Of a DNA stretch of 64,000 nt, positions 10,380-21,156 are shown piece by piece. Each line of letters starts with the position of its first letter. Position 1 is the stretch's first letter. Source of the stretch: Cordia subcordata (taxonomy: Eukaryota > Streptophyta > Magnoliopsida > Boraginales > Cordiaceae); the NCBI GenBank assembly GCA_028554755.1, contig JAPTOF010000004.1, positions 19,772,001 through 19,836,000 of the forward strand, given 5' to 3'. The position numbers and the translations under genes were made by a program. Under the pieces are notes generated by a model. That model was not told where the DNA came from and made no database searches. It worked only from the letters and a program-made list of their open reading frames with translations.

Positions 10380-10713
10380 CATGGACACGTGTTAGTCCTA
10401 TTAATTTACTAAGATCTTTTATATACATTCTAGCTTGGTTTACAATTCTTAAAAAGGCTTGAATTTGTTTTAATCCTTCTAATTTATCAGGAAAGTCTAA
10501 AATCTTTTTAGCTATGTGTTCTTGAAGCTTAATTTTTCCATTTCCTATTTCTATTCCTAAAAATTTTACTTGTGTTTTAAACAATTCTAGCTTCTTTTTG
10601 CTAATAACTAACCCATGTTTCTCAAATAATTTAAACACCAAATCTAAATGTCCTATATGTTCTAATTTATTTTTACTACATACTAAAATATCATCTGTAG
10701 ATTTTACAAATAC
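10380..10713 (-). pseudogene. caulimovirid RT fragment (second virus relic)
   Basis: On the minus strand this reads the C-terminal half of a caulimovirid-type reverse transcriptase: TDDILVCSKNK (catalytic DD box), FEKHGLVISKKKLELF, VKFLGIEIGNGKIKLQ, and the connection KQIQAFLRIVNQARMYIKDL. It differs from the RT at 3841 in sequence and so belongs to another viral lineage, nearer the badnavirus/tungrovirus style. It starts abruptly at the catalytic box and ends before RNase H, so both ends are broken. Confidence 0.75.
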
Positions 10714-11120
10714 TAGAATTAGAAATTATTTAGACACTGGAAATTTGTTACTGTATGTTAATCCTCTAAACAATTATATTCGTCAGTTTTTATGGATAGA
10801 TGAATTATTAGAACTTTTTAACAATATTCAAAGACAATTTGTTCAGGAATATATAGATATAATAAACAGTTATAATAATAAATTATAGAGATTAGATCTA
10901 GAAGCAGAATTAGACTTAATTTATGGAAATGGTAGCCAAAATAATGAAAATAATAATATAGAAGAAATTGATAGTTTATCTAGACAACTAGAAAATTTAG
11001 ATTTGGAAGACGATAATTTTACACTCCCACCTACTAACCCATGTTGTTTAAGTAGTTATAACCCATGTAGTTTAAGTAGTTACGAGGGTGACAGTATATA
11101 TGAGGCCAATATAGATAATT
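10714..11120 (+). pseudogene. plus-strand viral-like coding fragment, unrecognised
   Basis: On the plus strand an open reading starts at the junction with the RT fragment (NYLDTGNLLLYVNPLNNY), passes one in-frame TAG at about 10886, and goes on as an acidic Asn/Glu/Leu-rich stretch (EIDSLSRQLENLDLEDD) until it dissolves into the second TA array. Composition and position suggest the region between movement and coat domains of a caulimovirid polyprotein; this is inference from style and not a motif match. Confidence 0.35.
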
Positions 11121-11300
11121 TATATATATACATACATATATATCTATATATATATATATAGGTATGTATATAAATAGATATATATGTATGTATATATATA
11201 TATACATATATCTATATATATACATACCTATATATATACATACATATATATCTATATATATACATACCTATATATATACCTATATATATATATTAGTGGC
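11121..11300. repeat. second TA/TATAC microsatellite array
   Basis: Alternating TA with periodic TACATAC, GGTATGTA and ATCTATA units, similar in makeup to the array at 9426-9965. The two arrays bracket the second viral relic. Confidence 0.9.
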
Positions 11301-12079
11301 ATTTCGAGTATTTTTAGATAGAAAATTAATCTCCTATTCTTAAAAGGATTAATTATTCTCGATTCAATAGGAATTAGTCTTAAATTCAATGTGACTTGAA
11401 GACATCCTAATTCAAAAAAAAAAGTTAATTTCTTTTAGCCTGGATGAGACAATTACATGTAGATAAATAGTTATACACATATTAATTAGTTGACTGAAAA
11501 ATAATGTTCCAACCAAAAAAAATAGATCAAAAAGTATGTTTCAACAAAAAAATAATACTTGATTTAGATTAATAAATGATTTTGCATGAGTATTATTTCA
11601 GATTAGTATCATGTGTCAATTATGTCTTAAAAATTTAAATTTGCAATAAATTTACAACCAAAAAAAAAAACATAAAAGAAAGACATTTAACATTATTAGA
11701 TATAGTTTTATGTTTATAATATACAAATATAAGATAATTGTCGTTGTTTGTGTCTACCTCTCTAACTTTTGTTCCCGATAAAACACGATTGCTAATGCCT
11801 TAGAATGTATCGGACTAAGCGTCATCATGTCAATTTAATCAAGATCTCGACATGCAATGAATATTTATAGGGAAAAGGAAGAAATATATAACTCGATGAG
11901 ATGCTTACTACTTCTATTCAAATATATATAATTCAAAAGCTAAGTCTAGCTGAAAAAACCATCCACGAAAAGTTCAAAAATTGATGGCATTATACTTTGA
12001 AGCCAACGAGAACCAATCCACGGTATCTAACCAAATTATAAGAAAATTAATGGCAGAGGCATCAATAGGAAAACATCTC
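11301..12079. other. intergenic DNA and HSC70 3' flank
   Basis: No gene recognised. AT-rich, with A-tracts. The part next to 12080 must hold the 3' UTR of HSC70 on the minus strand; I could not fix its polyadenylation site. Confidence 0.4.
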
Positions 12080-15014
12080 TTAGTCAACCTCCTCAATCTT
12101 AGGACCAGCACCACTTGCGCCAGCTGGAGGACCATCATCATCCATGGCACTGCCAGCACCTGCACCTTGGTACATCTTCGCGATGATGGGGTTGCAGATG
12201 CTCTCGAGCTCTTTCATCTTGTCTTCAAACTCATCAGCTTCCGCAAGCTGGTTGCTGTCAAGCCAATTGATTGCCTGATCAATGGCATCCTCAATCTTCT
12301 TCTTGTCATCTGGACTGAGCTTAGAAGCAATCTTATCATCTTTTACAGTGTTCCTCATGTTGTAAGCATAATTCTCCAGAGCATTCTTGGCCTCTACCTT
12401 CTTCTTGTGTTCTTCATCTTCTGCCTTATATTTTTCCGCTTCCTGGACCATCTTCTCAATCTCCTCCTTTGATAGCCTACCCTTGTCATTGGTGATTGTA
12501 ATCTTGTTCTTCTGCCCTGTAGTCTTGTCCTCAGCAGAGACATTCAAGATGCCATTGGCATCAATGTCGAAGCAGACAGTTATCTGAGGCACACCCCTTG
12601 GTGCTGGAGGAATGCCTGAGAGCTCAAATTTACCTAATAAGTTATTGTCTCTGGTTCTTGCCCTCTCACCTTCATATACCTGAATCAACACACCAGGTTG
12701 ATTATCCGAGTAGGTGGAGAAAACTTGCTCTTTCTTGGTAGGAATGGTGGTGTTCCTTGGTATCAATACAGTCATCACTCCTCCGGCAGTTTCTAGCCCA
12801 AGAGATAGAGGAGTGACATCCAAAAGCAACAAGTCCTGAACCTTCTCGTTACCCTCACCACTAAGAATTGCAGCTTGGACAGCAGCACCATAGGCAACAG
12901 CCTCATCTGGATTGATGCTCTTGCAGAGCTCCTTCCCATTAAAGAAGTCTTGTAGCAGCTGCTGCACCTTAGGAATCCTAGTTGATCCACCTACAAGGAC
13001 AACATCATGGACAGAACTCTTATCCATCTTGGCATCTCTCAAACACTTCTCAACTGGTTCCATACATTTCCTAAAGAGATCCATATTCAGCTCCTCAAAT
13101 CTAGCCCGGGTTATGGTCGAGTAGAAGTCAATACCCTCAAACAGAGAATCAATCTCAATTGTAGTCTGAGCAGTTGATGAGAGCGTCCTCTTAGCCCTCT
13201 CACAAGCAGTTCTCAGTCTCCTCAAAGCTCTAGGGTTACCACTGATATCCTTTTTGTGCTTCCTTTTAAATTCTTGAACAAAGTGGCTCACCATCCTATT
13301 ATCAAAGTCCTCACCTCCCAAGTGGGTGTCACCAGCAGTGGCCTTAACCTCAAAAATACCCTCTTCAATTGTGAGCAGAGAAACATCAAATGTTCCGCCA
13401 CCCAAATCGAAAATAAGCACATTCTTCTCCCCAACACTTGTAGCCTTCTTGTCAAGACCATAAGCAATAGCAGCTGCTGTAGGCTCATTGATTATACGCA
13501 TAACGTTTAGGCCAGAAATTGTACCAGCGTCCTTTGTTGCCTGACGCTGGGAGTCATTGAAGTAAGCTGGGACAGTAACCACCGCATTCTTGATTGTTAT
13601 ACCAACATAGGCCTCCGCAATCTCCTTCATCTTGATAAGGACCATGGAAGAGATTTCTTCGGCCGAAAATTGCTTCTCTTCACCCTTGTAGTTGACATTA
13701 ATCATAGGCTTGTCCCCAGCACCAGAAATGACCTTGAAAGGCCACAACTTGATGTCGCTTTGGACAGAAGCATCACTGTATCTCCTGCCAATAAGACGTT
13801 TTGCATCTGCAGATATGAAAGTTACTGATTAGAAGAAATTCGTAGATTAAGGCACTTACCAAGTAGCACCTTGAAGGAATCAAAATAAGAAGCAATTGAT
13901 GAAGATAAAATTTTGATACCTATGAAAATCCAACAAATATTATAATTTGAACGGCCTTAAAATATAAAATCTACAAACCCGTACTCCCAACAAAAGGTAC
14001 TGCAATCAAGCTGTAAACAAGAAGATCTCATACTGCAATAATCTTCTTTCTCAAAATCTAATCTGATCACTTTTATGGTTACATAATTTCCCATATGGTC
14101 AATGCAATCTATATGCCTCATTAGACAATGTCAAGATTCATTAACTTGCTAACACAAAATCAATCAGAATAACAATCAAGACAAGCACAGGTAACTCAAT
14201 GGTCTTAAACTATAGGCACCAAACTTGGTGTTAGATTAAAGCCACAGGAGACACATCTGATTGTAAAAAGGGCTGACACATCCACAAGTACAACTCGCTA
14301 CATTGATGGACTACGCCAATAAATTACAGTTAATTGACAAACAGCGGTAGAAGTTTCAGAAGACAGCACGATCAATATACGCAAAGCAAGCCCCCCGCAT
14401 TAATCGGAAAATAAATTTATTATGTATGAAATCAACGTCTTGACTGTCATAAGCCTGATTTTTCAAACATCAACGCAATTGAAAAGCATTTACATACTAG
14501 TACTATCATCTAAAAGAGATTAGAGAAATCAAAAATAAAAGAATTTGATACATGACAAATACTCTCATAAATCAAATTTCAAGCACACGAATACAATTAG
14601 CCACAGCTTCACTGGCAAATTCATTTAACTTATTCCACAATAAATATCAATTAACTATCTCACACCACAGCAAATTGAACGAAAATTCTGACAGATCACA
14701 ATTACATAAACCTAAAAATAATTTCTATAATTCTGCATATAATTACACAAATCATATCAAGCTGATATAATTCCACACGACGCAAAGGAATGTGAATTAC
14801 CGAAGACGGTGTTCGTGGGGTTCATGGCGACCTGGTTCTTGGCGGCGTCGCCAATGAGACGCTCGGTGTCAGTGAACGCGACATAAGACGGCGTCGTTCG
14901 GTTGCCTTGGTCATTGGCGATGATCTCAACCCTGTCATGTTGCCAAACCCCGACGCATGAATAAGTCGTGCCGAGGTCAATTCCAATGGCTGGCCCTTCT
15001 CCTATCCCCGCCAT
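12080..15014 (-). CDS. HSP70: cytosolic heat shock cognate 70 kDa protein, two exons
   Basis: ATP-dependent chaperone of the cytosol and nucleus that binds unfolded peptides. Exon 1 is 15014-14801 (71 codons plus one base), the intron 14800-13807 (GT...AG, 994 bp), exon 2 13806-12080. The intron interrupts the Asp codon at position 72, the conserved place in plant HSC70 genes. The joined product is 646 residues, normal for the family (about 650). Visible signatures: [12 protein letters not shown] near residue 12, [14 protein letters not shown] near 203, [17 protein letters not shown] near 341, and the C-terminal EEVD that docks TPR co-chaperones such as HOP and CHIP; there is no signal or transit peptide. 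The C-terminal lid ends in a short Gly/Ala-rich tail. No break is seen. Open frames on the opposite strand are shadows. Confidence 0.97.
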
Positions 15015-15200
15015 TTTTATACTTTCGAATATATTGAACAATTTAATACGTAAAAGTATGGCTGATGAGAGAATAAGAAAACAACGTACAAGCAAATTGG
15101 AATAGTTGTTATGGAGAAGAGAAAGGGGTGGTTTTTTGTATATGTATATAGGGGTGTTGTGAGGCGGGATTTCAGGGTTCTAGAATGTTCTATTTGCATG
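15015..15200 (-). promoter_or_regulatory. HSC70 promoter with TATA box and heat shock element
   Basis: Minus-strand TATA (TATATAC) lies at about 15144-15150, some 130 bases before the ATG. Just upstream, 15178-15190 reads TTCTAGAATGTTC, a three-unit heat shock element (TTC-NN-GAA-NN-TTC), with another TTC at 15171-15173. This fits HSF control of a constitutive/heat-inducible HSP70. The 5' UTR would be about 100 bases. Confidence 0.8.
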
Positions 15201-15942
15201 CTCAGCCGCTCGATTTGAATTTGGACACGTGAAGATCAGTGCTTTTTCCCACTATTCCTCCTACCGGCTTCGCCTTTTTGAGACTTGGAATCGGTCTTTT
15301 GTGGGTCACTTTACTTCCGGAGCTTCGAAAATTCTGGTTCAGATCCGGTTCAAACGCGGGCGTGTGGGAGATTTGGATCATATTCAACAACAGTTCTTTA
15401 GTAACTTTTAGTATTTTAACTGATCAAAACGTAATTTTTTTTAAGTTATTATTGTTTGATAAACTAGTATTTCCAGTAATTTTTTAAGTAATTTTTAGTG
15501 TTTTAACCAATATTTCTCAAAATCTAAAAATTTTATAAAAAAATTTGTTACATTTTAATTTTAAAATATTATTGTAAAAAATAAATATCTAATTATAAAA
15601 TATATTATCTTATTCTTATAGTAGTAATATTCATTATAATTATCATAACAACAACAATAGTAATAACATGATATCAATATCTTTTTACGTCATTTTACAT
15701 TTATCAGCTAATCGACAGTTAATTTTACGGAACAAATTTTATTGCTGACAGCTATAATAATAGCTACCAACTACCTAAGCAACTACCAGCTATCCTAATA
15801 GCTAATTTTGCCAAACAGCCCCTTAATCATTTGTAAATTTCTTATTTTATTATTATATTATTACTATTTATTATAAATAATAAACAATCCAGCGTTATTA
15901 TAATAAATAATTCATCATTATTAGAACTCTCTTACAATTTTA
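15201..15942. other. intergenic DNA upstream of HSC70
   Basis: 15201-15400 is mixed in composition and probably distal promoter; short open frames there do not look like proteins. 15400-15940 is AT-rich. TTTTGCCAAACAGCCCC at about 15806-15822 looks like one end of a TIR element, but I found no partner end. Confidence 0.4.
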
Positions 15943-16691
15943 CTAGATTGTCTTCCCGTGCGATGCACGGGTTTTGATATTTATATAATATAATATAATA
16001 TTAAAAATCTATATATATACTTATATATATTTTCTTTTCCAATTACTCGATCACTCCATTCTACCACTGATTAAAATTTCTTGTCTTTTTTAATTTATAA
16101 TTCTTGCTAATGTTTATTGTTTATACATAACAAATAATATTATTTTTAATATTATTGTAAAACTCACCCTTTGTAGGGCACGAGATAAAAAGCTAGTATG
16201 TTATAAAACAAAGTCCATACCCAGTTTAGCTTTGTCATGTATCATCATGGCCTTTAATTTTTTTCCCCCTAGAAACATTTATTCCCTAATAAATCTTTTC
16301 TTAACTAATAAACATAATTCCCAAAATAAATTAAGTACTATTTTAATTAATAAAAACACCAGTGACCTATTAAATTTATTAATCTTTTACCCTATATAAA
16401 TTTAAACAATACTAATTACAATGAATTATAAATTTGATTTTAATGATCTTTTACCATATATAAATTTAATCAATACTAATAACAATGAATTATAAATTTG
16501 ATTTTATTACAGATTTATATATGGTAAATTTACAATGCATTATAAATTTGATTTTATTATAGATTTATATATGGTAAATTTACAATGTATTATAAATTTG
16601 ATTTTATTAAATGACACATGGCAACAATACATGAAAAGTAAAAAAATGGTGAGAATGAATATGGTGTAACGGGTTTTGCTTTAGTATATAA
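15943..16691 (-). mobile_element. non-autonomous Helitron-like element 1
   Basis: On the minus strand the 3' end shows the Helitron signature: a perfect hairpin (CCCGTGC-ATC-GCACGGG, 15955-15971) followed eight bases later by CTAG (15943-15946) and a flanking T. The 5' end at 16691 reads TTATATACTAAAGCAAAACCC, close to the usual TCTATAC... start with one change in the first TC. No Rep/helicase ORF is present. A plus-strand CTAGT after a small CCCT/AGGG hairpin at 16169-16197 may mark a further terminus nested inside. Confidence 0.6.
16384..16612. repeat. short tandem repeats inside Helitron 1
   Basis: Two units of about 64 bp (starting at CTTTTACC, 16384 and 16448) are followed by two of 50 bp (starting at AGATTTATATATGG, 16511 and 16561). 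All share ATTATAAATTTGATTTTA. Confidence 0.75.
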
Positions 16692-17025
16692 CTAGTGTGA
16701 CATCCATGCGATGCACAGGGAGCGGCATGTGTGATTGGATATATTAAAGCTATAAAGTTTTTGCATCTTCCTAAATAGTAATTAAAACAATTACATACTA
16801 TAGAATTAATAAAACAATGATGATATATATAAAGAAAGGGTAAAATATTAATTAAATGAAAATGCTTAATACAGGAACGGAACTAAATAAATGATAGAAA
16901 ACAAAAAATGACCTAAGAATGGGCATATTTAATTAATTGATAAGTAATTATGGAAAACTTATCATATAGAGTGCCACTTGGCAGCACGAAATTACAACTC
17001 ATTTTGCTTTATTATACAGTATAGA
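16692..17025 (-). mobile_element. non-autonomous Helitron-like element 2
   Basis: On the minus strand it starts TCTATACTGTATAATAAAGC at 17025, preceded by A, and ends CTAG at 16692, followed by T, as expected for insertion between A and T. A decayed hairpin (around CATCGCATGG) precedes the end. Length 334 bp, no coding capacity. It lies immediately next to element 1, end to end. Confidence 0.65.
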
Positions 17026-17310
17026 TATAAATTTGAAATGATTTAAGTTCATCAAATAGAGTCCATACACAATTTTACTATACATCCCTATACCATTCAT
17101 CACACTCGTACAATGTATCTATTGGCACATAAACTACACGTGTCTATTAAAGAAATGCTACAGTTGTTACCCTCCAAATCATATTCTAAATTTTCTCTCT
17201 CCTCCATTGCTCTCAAATTTTTTTTTCTTTTCAAGGTAAGCCAAAGGCCGATTAGATATTACATGCAACTTCAAGGGAGTCCAAAGGCCAATTATATATT
17301 ATATGTAACT
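17026..17310. other. non-coding DNA with a 40-bp direct repeat
   Basis: No gene. CCAAAGGCC-GATT... (from 17241) recurs at 17281 with period 40, ending in ATGTAACT/ATGCAACT. The repeat leads into the tRNA-like segment. Confidence 0.45.
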
Positions 17311-17372
17311 AACGGGAATCGATCCCAGGACCACTCACCATTAAAAGTGAGAGACATACCACTAGACAATTA
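17311..17372 (-). repeat. tRNA-like (SINE-type) fragment
   Basis: On the minus strand CTAGTGGTATGTC (17353-17365) resembles a pol III A box of a tRNA-Gly-like head, and GGGATCGATTCCC (17314-17326) resembles a B box. The A-B spacing is about that of a tRNA. No full cloverleaf can be drawn, so a SINE head or decayed tRNA is more likely than a functional tRNA gene. Confidence 0.4.
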
Positions 17373-17469
17373 TGTCATTGGTTATTCTCAATTTTTTCTC
17401 TCTTCACCATACATATAATATGTATGTGTGGAAGATCTAAAGGAAAAGATTAAGAAGATGAAAGAAGTA

Positions 17470-17800
17470 GACAGGTTCTAGATGTTTCGCTCATAGGTGT
17501 GAACATGTCAATTGTAAGTGTCAATGTGTCGGTCACAAGTTCTGAACATATCATTTATCAATTGTAAACATATAATGTAAAATTTTTAAGTATATAGTGT
17601 AAGAGTAGTGAATAATTAAACTTATGAACATATCGTGTTAAAATTGTGAACAATTAAAAGTTTTGAACATATAAAATGAAATTTGTAAATAATTAAAAAT
17701 TGTGAATTTATAAAAATTGGAACATATAGCATAAAAATTATGAACTTAGAGTATAAAAATTGTAAACATGCGTACTATTTACGTAAGTGCACAGTGTTGA
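17470..17800. repeat. degenerate short repeats of a TGTGAACATAT type
   Basis: At least eight imperfect units such as TTGTGAAC, TTGTAAACATAT and TTATGAACATAT follow one another with variable spacers. No coding function. Their element of origin is not identified. Confidence 0.5.
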
Positions 17801-17869
17801 CGCAATTACAATGTTGTTTGCATTAGGTGGCACAAATTTCATTATCTGTTTCTACTAATATAAGAGAAG

Positions 17870-17935
17870 TAACCAAAACACGCATTTAAACACACTCAAA
17901 ATCATGCAATTTACACTTCAAAAACACACGCATCA
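17870..17935 (-). repeat. truncated 3' LTR of the Athila-like element
   Basis: The minus-strand reading from 17935 (TGATGCGTGTGTTTTTGAAG) matches the start of the 5' LTR at 27709 for about 66 bases and then diverges. A purine-rich tract (AGGAGAAAGTTTGGGGA) just before it is the expected polypurine tract. Confidence 0.7.
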
Positions 17936-19454
17936 ATATCCCCAAACTTTCTCCTTACTTGTCCCCAAGCAAGATTACTCCTAAGCTTATATCATGATAC
18001 TTAAAGAGTTGCCAAACGTATTGACTTGTTATCGACGAATCTAAGGAGTACAAAGGGGTTATTCCTTATCACTAACATGGCCTTCCAACATACACTTAGC
18101 CCAAAGGTACAAGGAAAAGGGATAATTACATCACAATGGCTCGCAATTGGTGTAAGAGCCTTATTCACGATACAACGGAACGACGTTCTCGGTGATCGGG
18201 GCCCCCGTGTAGCGAGCTTTCAACCAGCACATCCCAGCCACTTAAGGCTTAGGGTACTAGGAGAAGAAACCCCCCTTAGGCATACTAACTCGGGTTTCGC
18301 CAACCACTTCAAACATAAAATCAAAGAAAGAGAACTAAACATATGTCAAATTGACATTGTGTCCTTTGACACTTAGTCAACATACTTCATTCATTTTTTT
18401 TCTTGTCATTTGGCTTTTTCTGATTTTTCACTCTTTTTTTTCTTTTTCCATTTTTTTTTCATTTTTTTTGCATTTTCCAAATTTTTTTGGATTTTTTTCA
18501 ATGCATATCATCAACACAACGAAAAAAAAAGGGGCTACGGTACACTAAAAGAACCACGCAAGTAAGGGGATACTCACATCAACAACCCTCCTAAAACACT
18601 TTTTTCCAACCAAGTTGTGGGACAACTACAAGGTGGATTCTTAGAAGTGCTCACTCGCCACAGTTTTTGAAAAGATTCTCTTCAAAGTCCTAGTTCTCCC
18701 TCCATTCTATTCACTCCCCACAACATTACCTCATTGCCAATCAATTAAGTCAATCAACAAGAGCCAACTCTCCCATCAACAAAGAGATAAATGATTCTAT
18801 GCACAAAAAATGGAAAAAAAAATTCACCATTTTGAGAAAAACCATGCAAATCTACCCTTTATGTCAAAGATGAAAAACAAAAAGAACTCCTACACCCCCA
18901 AACCTAAACTTTGCTTGTCCTCAAGCAAATTGCAATCAACCGTGCAAACAAACAAACAACAAAGCACACATACGGGAAGTGTGGAAAGGGTAGGAAAAAA
19001 AAATAAGGCCATGAGGATGGAAAGATACAACCTTATGTTCATGTGACTTCACAAATGCCAATGAAATTCCAATCATCTATTAATTTGTTTCTCATCAATA
19101 CACAAACACTCAAAAGGCACACGAGATTAGCAGAAATATGTCATGCAAGTCCGCATTGGCATTACAAATAAGAACAAGGATGCATGCATAAATGGAGACA
19201 GGGAATGCAAGGAATGAGAACAAAGCTCTAGCTATTAAAAGGAAAAGAAAAAGACAAATACATAAAAACAAAAGGAAAAGAACGAAATTGCTAAAATCTA
19301 GGTTGCCTCCTAGTAACACTAACCATCATGCCGTCAGCCAGGCAAGCTCCATTCATTAAGTGTCATACGGAGGCTCCTGAAGCTCGATGGACTCCACTCT
19401 AGCTATGCTCGGGTCAAATGAATGCTTCTGGCGCTGCCCATTCATAGTCAAAAC
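17936..19454 (-). other. non-coding 3' region of the Athila-like element
   Basis: About 1.5 kb between integrase and 3' LTR with no convincing ORF. The PPT-like segment CCCCAAACTTTCTCCTTACTTGTCC at 17943 has a diverged copy near 18896. T-rich runs lie at 18395-18505. Athila elements may carry an envelope-like ORF here; none is seen. Confidence 0.5.
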
Positions 19455-21099
19455 TCATCCGTCCTTTAAGTCTTTGATCTTTACTGCTCCAGAAGGGTAG
19501 GCTTCAATGACCTCGTACGGACCATCCCATCGACTTCTTAGTTTACCTGGAAAGAGCTTCAACCCAGAATTAAACAACCAAACTTTGTCAGTAGAAGAGA
19601 TAGATTTCCTAAGGATATGCCTATCATGCATTTTCTTCATTCTCTCTTTATAAAGCTTGGCGTTTTCGTACGCCTCATATCTCAATTCCTCTAGCTTAAC
19701 TAAGTCAAGCTTCCTTTTCTCACCTGCAGTAGACAAGTCAAAATTTAAAGCTTTGTTAGAGTATTTCCTTCCACATGGAAAAATTACAAAGCCTAAGACC
19801 ACTTAATAAGATCCTGAGCTACTCCTCCAATTGACCAATTGGTTTTTAGGATGGAAACCCAGGATTCTTCACATGGTATCAGAGCCCAGATTATGGGCCA
19901 ATTATATTTGTCCATGTGTGACGTTCTAATTTGTTCACGTGTGACCTCTTCAATTATCAAATTAGGTTATACGTGAGGGGGAGTGTTAGAGTATTTCCTC
20001 CGACATAGAAAAATTACAAAGTCTAAGACCACTTAATAAGATCCTGGGCTACTTCTCCAAATGACCAATTGGTTTTTAGGATGGAACCCCAGGATTCTTC
20101 AAAAGCTTTAATAGCCCAATATGCTCTATGTTCTAACGCGACAGGTAGATGGCAGGCCTTCCCATACACTAACCTATATGGAGACATACCTATAGGGGTC
20201 TTGTATGTAGTACGGTAGACCCACAATGCATTACTCAATCTACAAGACCAATCTTTCCTATCAGGCTTGACTATTTTTTCTAGAATGGAATTAACCTCCT
20301 TATTTGAAACTTCAACTTGTCCATTTGTCTGAGGGTGATACGGGGTAGCAATCTTATGAGTGACTGTATATTTTTTGAGTAAAGCCTCAAGTGTCCTGTG
20401 GTGAAAGTGCTTTCCTCCATCACTGATCAAGACTTGTAGTACCCCAAACCTAGAAAACATGTACTCTCGAATGAATTTCACCACAACCTTGTGGTCATTG
20501 GTTCAGGTAGGAATCGCCTCAACCTAGTTGGACACATAGTCAATAGCCACTAAGATGTATGAATACCCAAAGGGATGTGGGACTAGACCCATGAAATCAA
20601 TTCCCCAAATATCAAAAAATTCACACGTAAGAATAGGGGAAAGGGGCATCATATTTCTCCTAGAAATAGACCTAGTTTTTTGACATCTAACACTCTTTTT
20701 ACTAAATTCCTGGGCATCTCTAAAGAGTGTGGGCCAAAAGAATCCACTTTGCAAGACTTTAGCTGCAATTTTCTTTCCTCCAAAGTGACCTCCACACGTC
20801 TCACCGTGACACATATTCAAAATACTTTCAAACTCACTCTCCAGAACACATCTATGAATTACCTGATCTGCACACACCTTAAAGAGATAAGGATCTTCCC
20901 AAAAGAAATGCTTAACCTGAGAATAAAATCTATCCTTTTCTCTCTTCTTCCAATGAGGTGGCAACTGACCTGTGACAAGATAATTTACTATATGCGTATA
21001 CCAAGGTGTGTGATGTGAGACAACAAACAATTGTTCATCTGGAAAAGACTCATGAAAAGGGATGGAATCACTAGGGGACTCATGTATAAGATGGGACAA
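19455..21099 (-). pseudogene. Athila-like integrase, interrupted by a TRIM
   Basis: The reading on the minus strand is in three pieces. 21099-20524 has the zinc-binding region (HMCHGETCGGHFG, CQKTRSISRRN) and first catalytic Asp in GIDFMG. 20484-20023 has the second Asp in ISDGGKHF and the Glu region [14 protein letters not shown]. 19802-19455 has the C-terminal part ([20 protein letters not shown]). A stop and frame change lie around 20500, and the TRIM (19754-20101) separates the last two pieces in the middle of AIKALNFDL. Confidence 0.85.
19754..20101 (+). mobile_element. complete 348-bp TRIM (terminal-repeat retrotransposon in miniature)
   Basis: Two direct LTRs of 118 bp (19754-19871 and 19984-20101) begin TGTTAGAGTATTTCC and end GGATTCTTCA, with about eight differences between them. 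The primer site TGGTATCAGAGC is at 19874-19885, just after the left LTR. The purine tract GTGAGGGGGAG lies directly before the right LTR. The internal part is 112 bp and non-coding. AAAGCTT occurs directly on both sides (19747-19753 and 20102-20108), and removing element plus one copy restores the integrase reading. It needs another element's enzymes to move. Confidence 0.92.
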
Positions 21100-21156
21100 A
21101 TGATTAGCAACAGAATTCGCACTACCCTTTTTATCCCTAATCTCTGTGTCAAATTT

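Noticed and set aside
11981..13510. Open frames on the plus strand and other minus-strand frames across HSC70
   Set aside because: Shadows of the HSC70 coding sequence; the real frame has all family motifs.
14552..14770. Short plus-strand ORF within the HSC70 intron
   Set aside because: AT-rich intron sequence with Asn/Ser-rich translation and no homology pattern.
15202..15411. Overlapping small ORFs on both strands upstream of HSC70
   Set aside because: Compositional; probably promoter DNA, no motif.
15806..15822. TTTTGCCAAACAGCCCC as the end of a TIR element
   Set aside because: No inverted partner or target duplication was found within 1 kb.
17230..17420. Functional tRNA gene
   Set aside because: A and B boxes are recognisable but acceptor and anticodon stems cannot be formed.
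18351..18548. Phe-rich ORF in the T-rich tract
   Set aside because: Product of T runs in the Athila 3' non-coding region.
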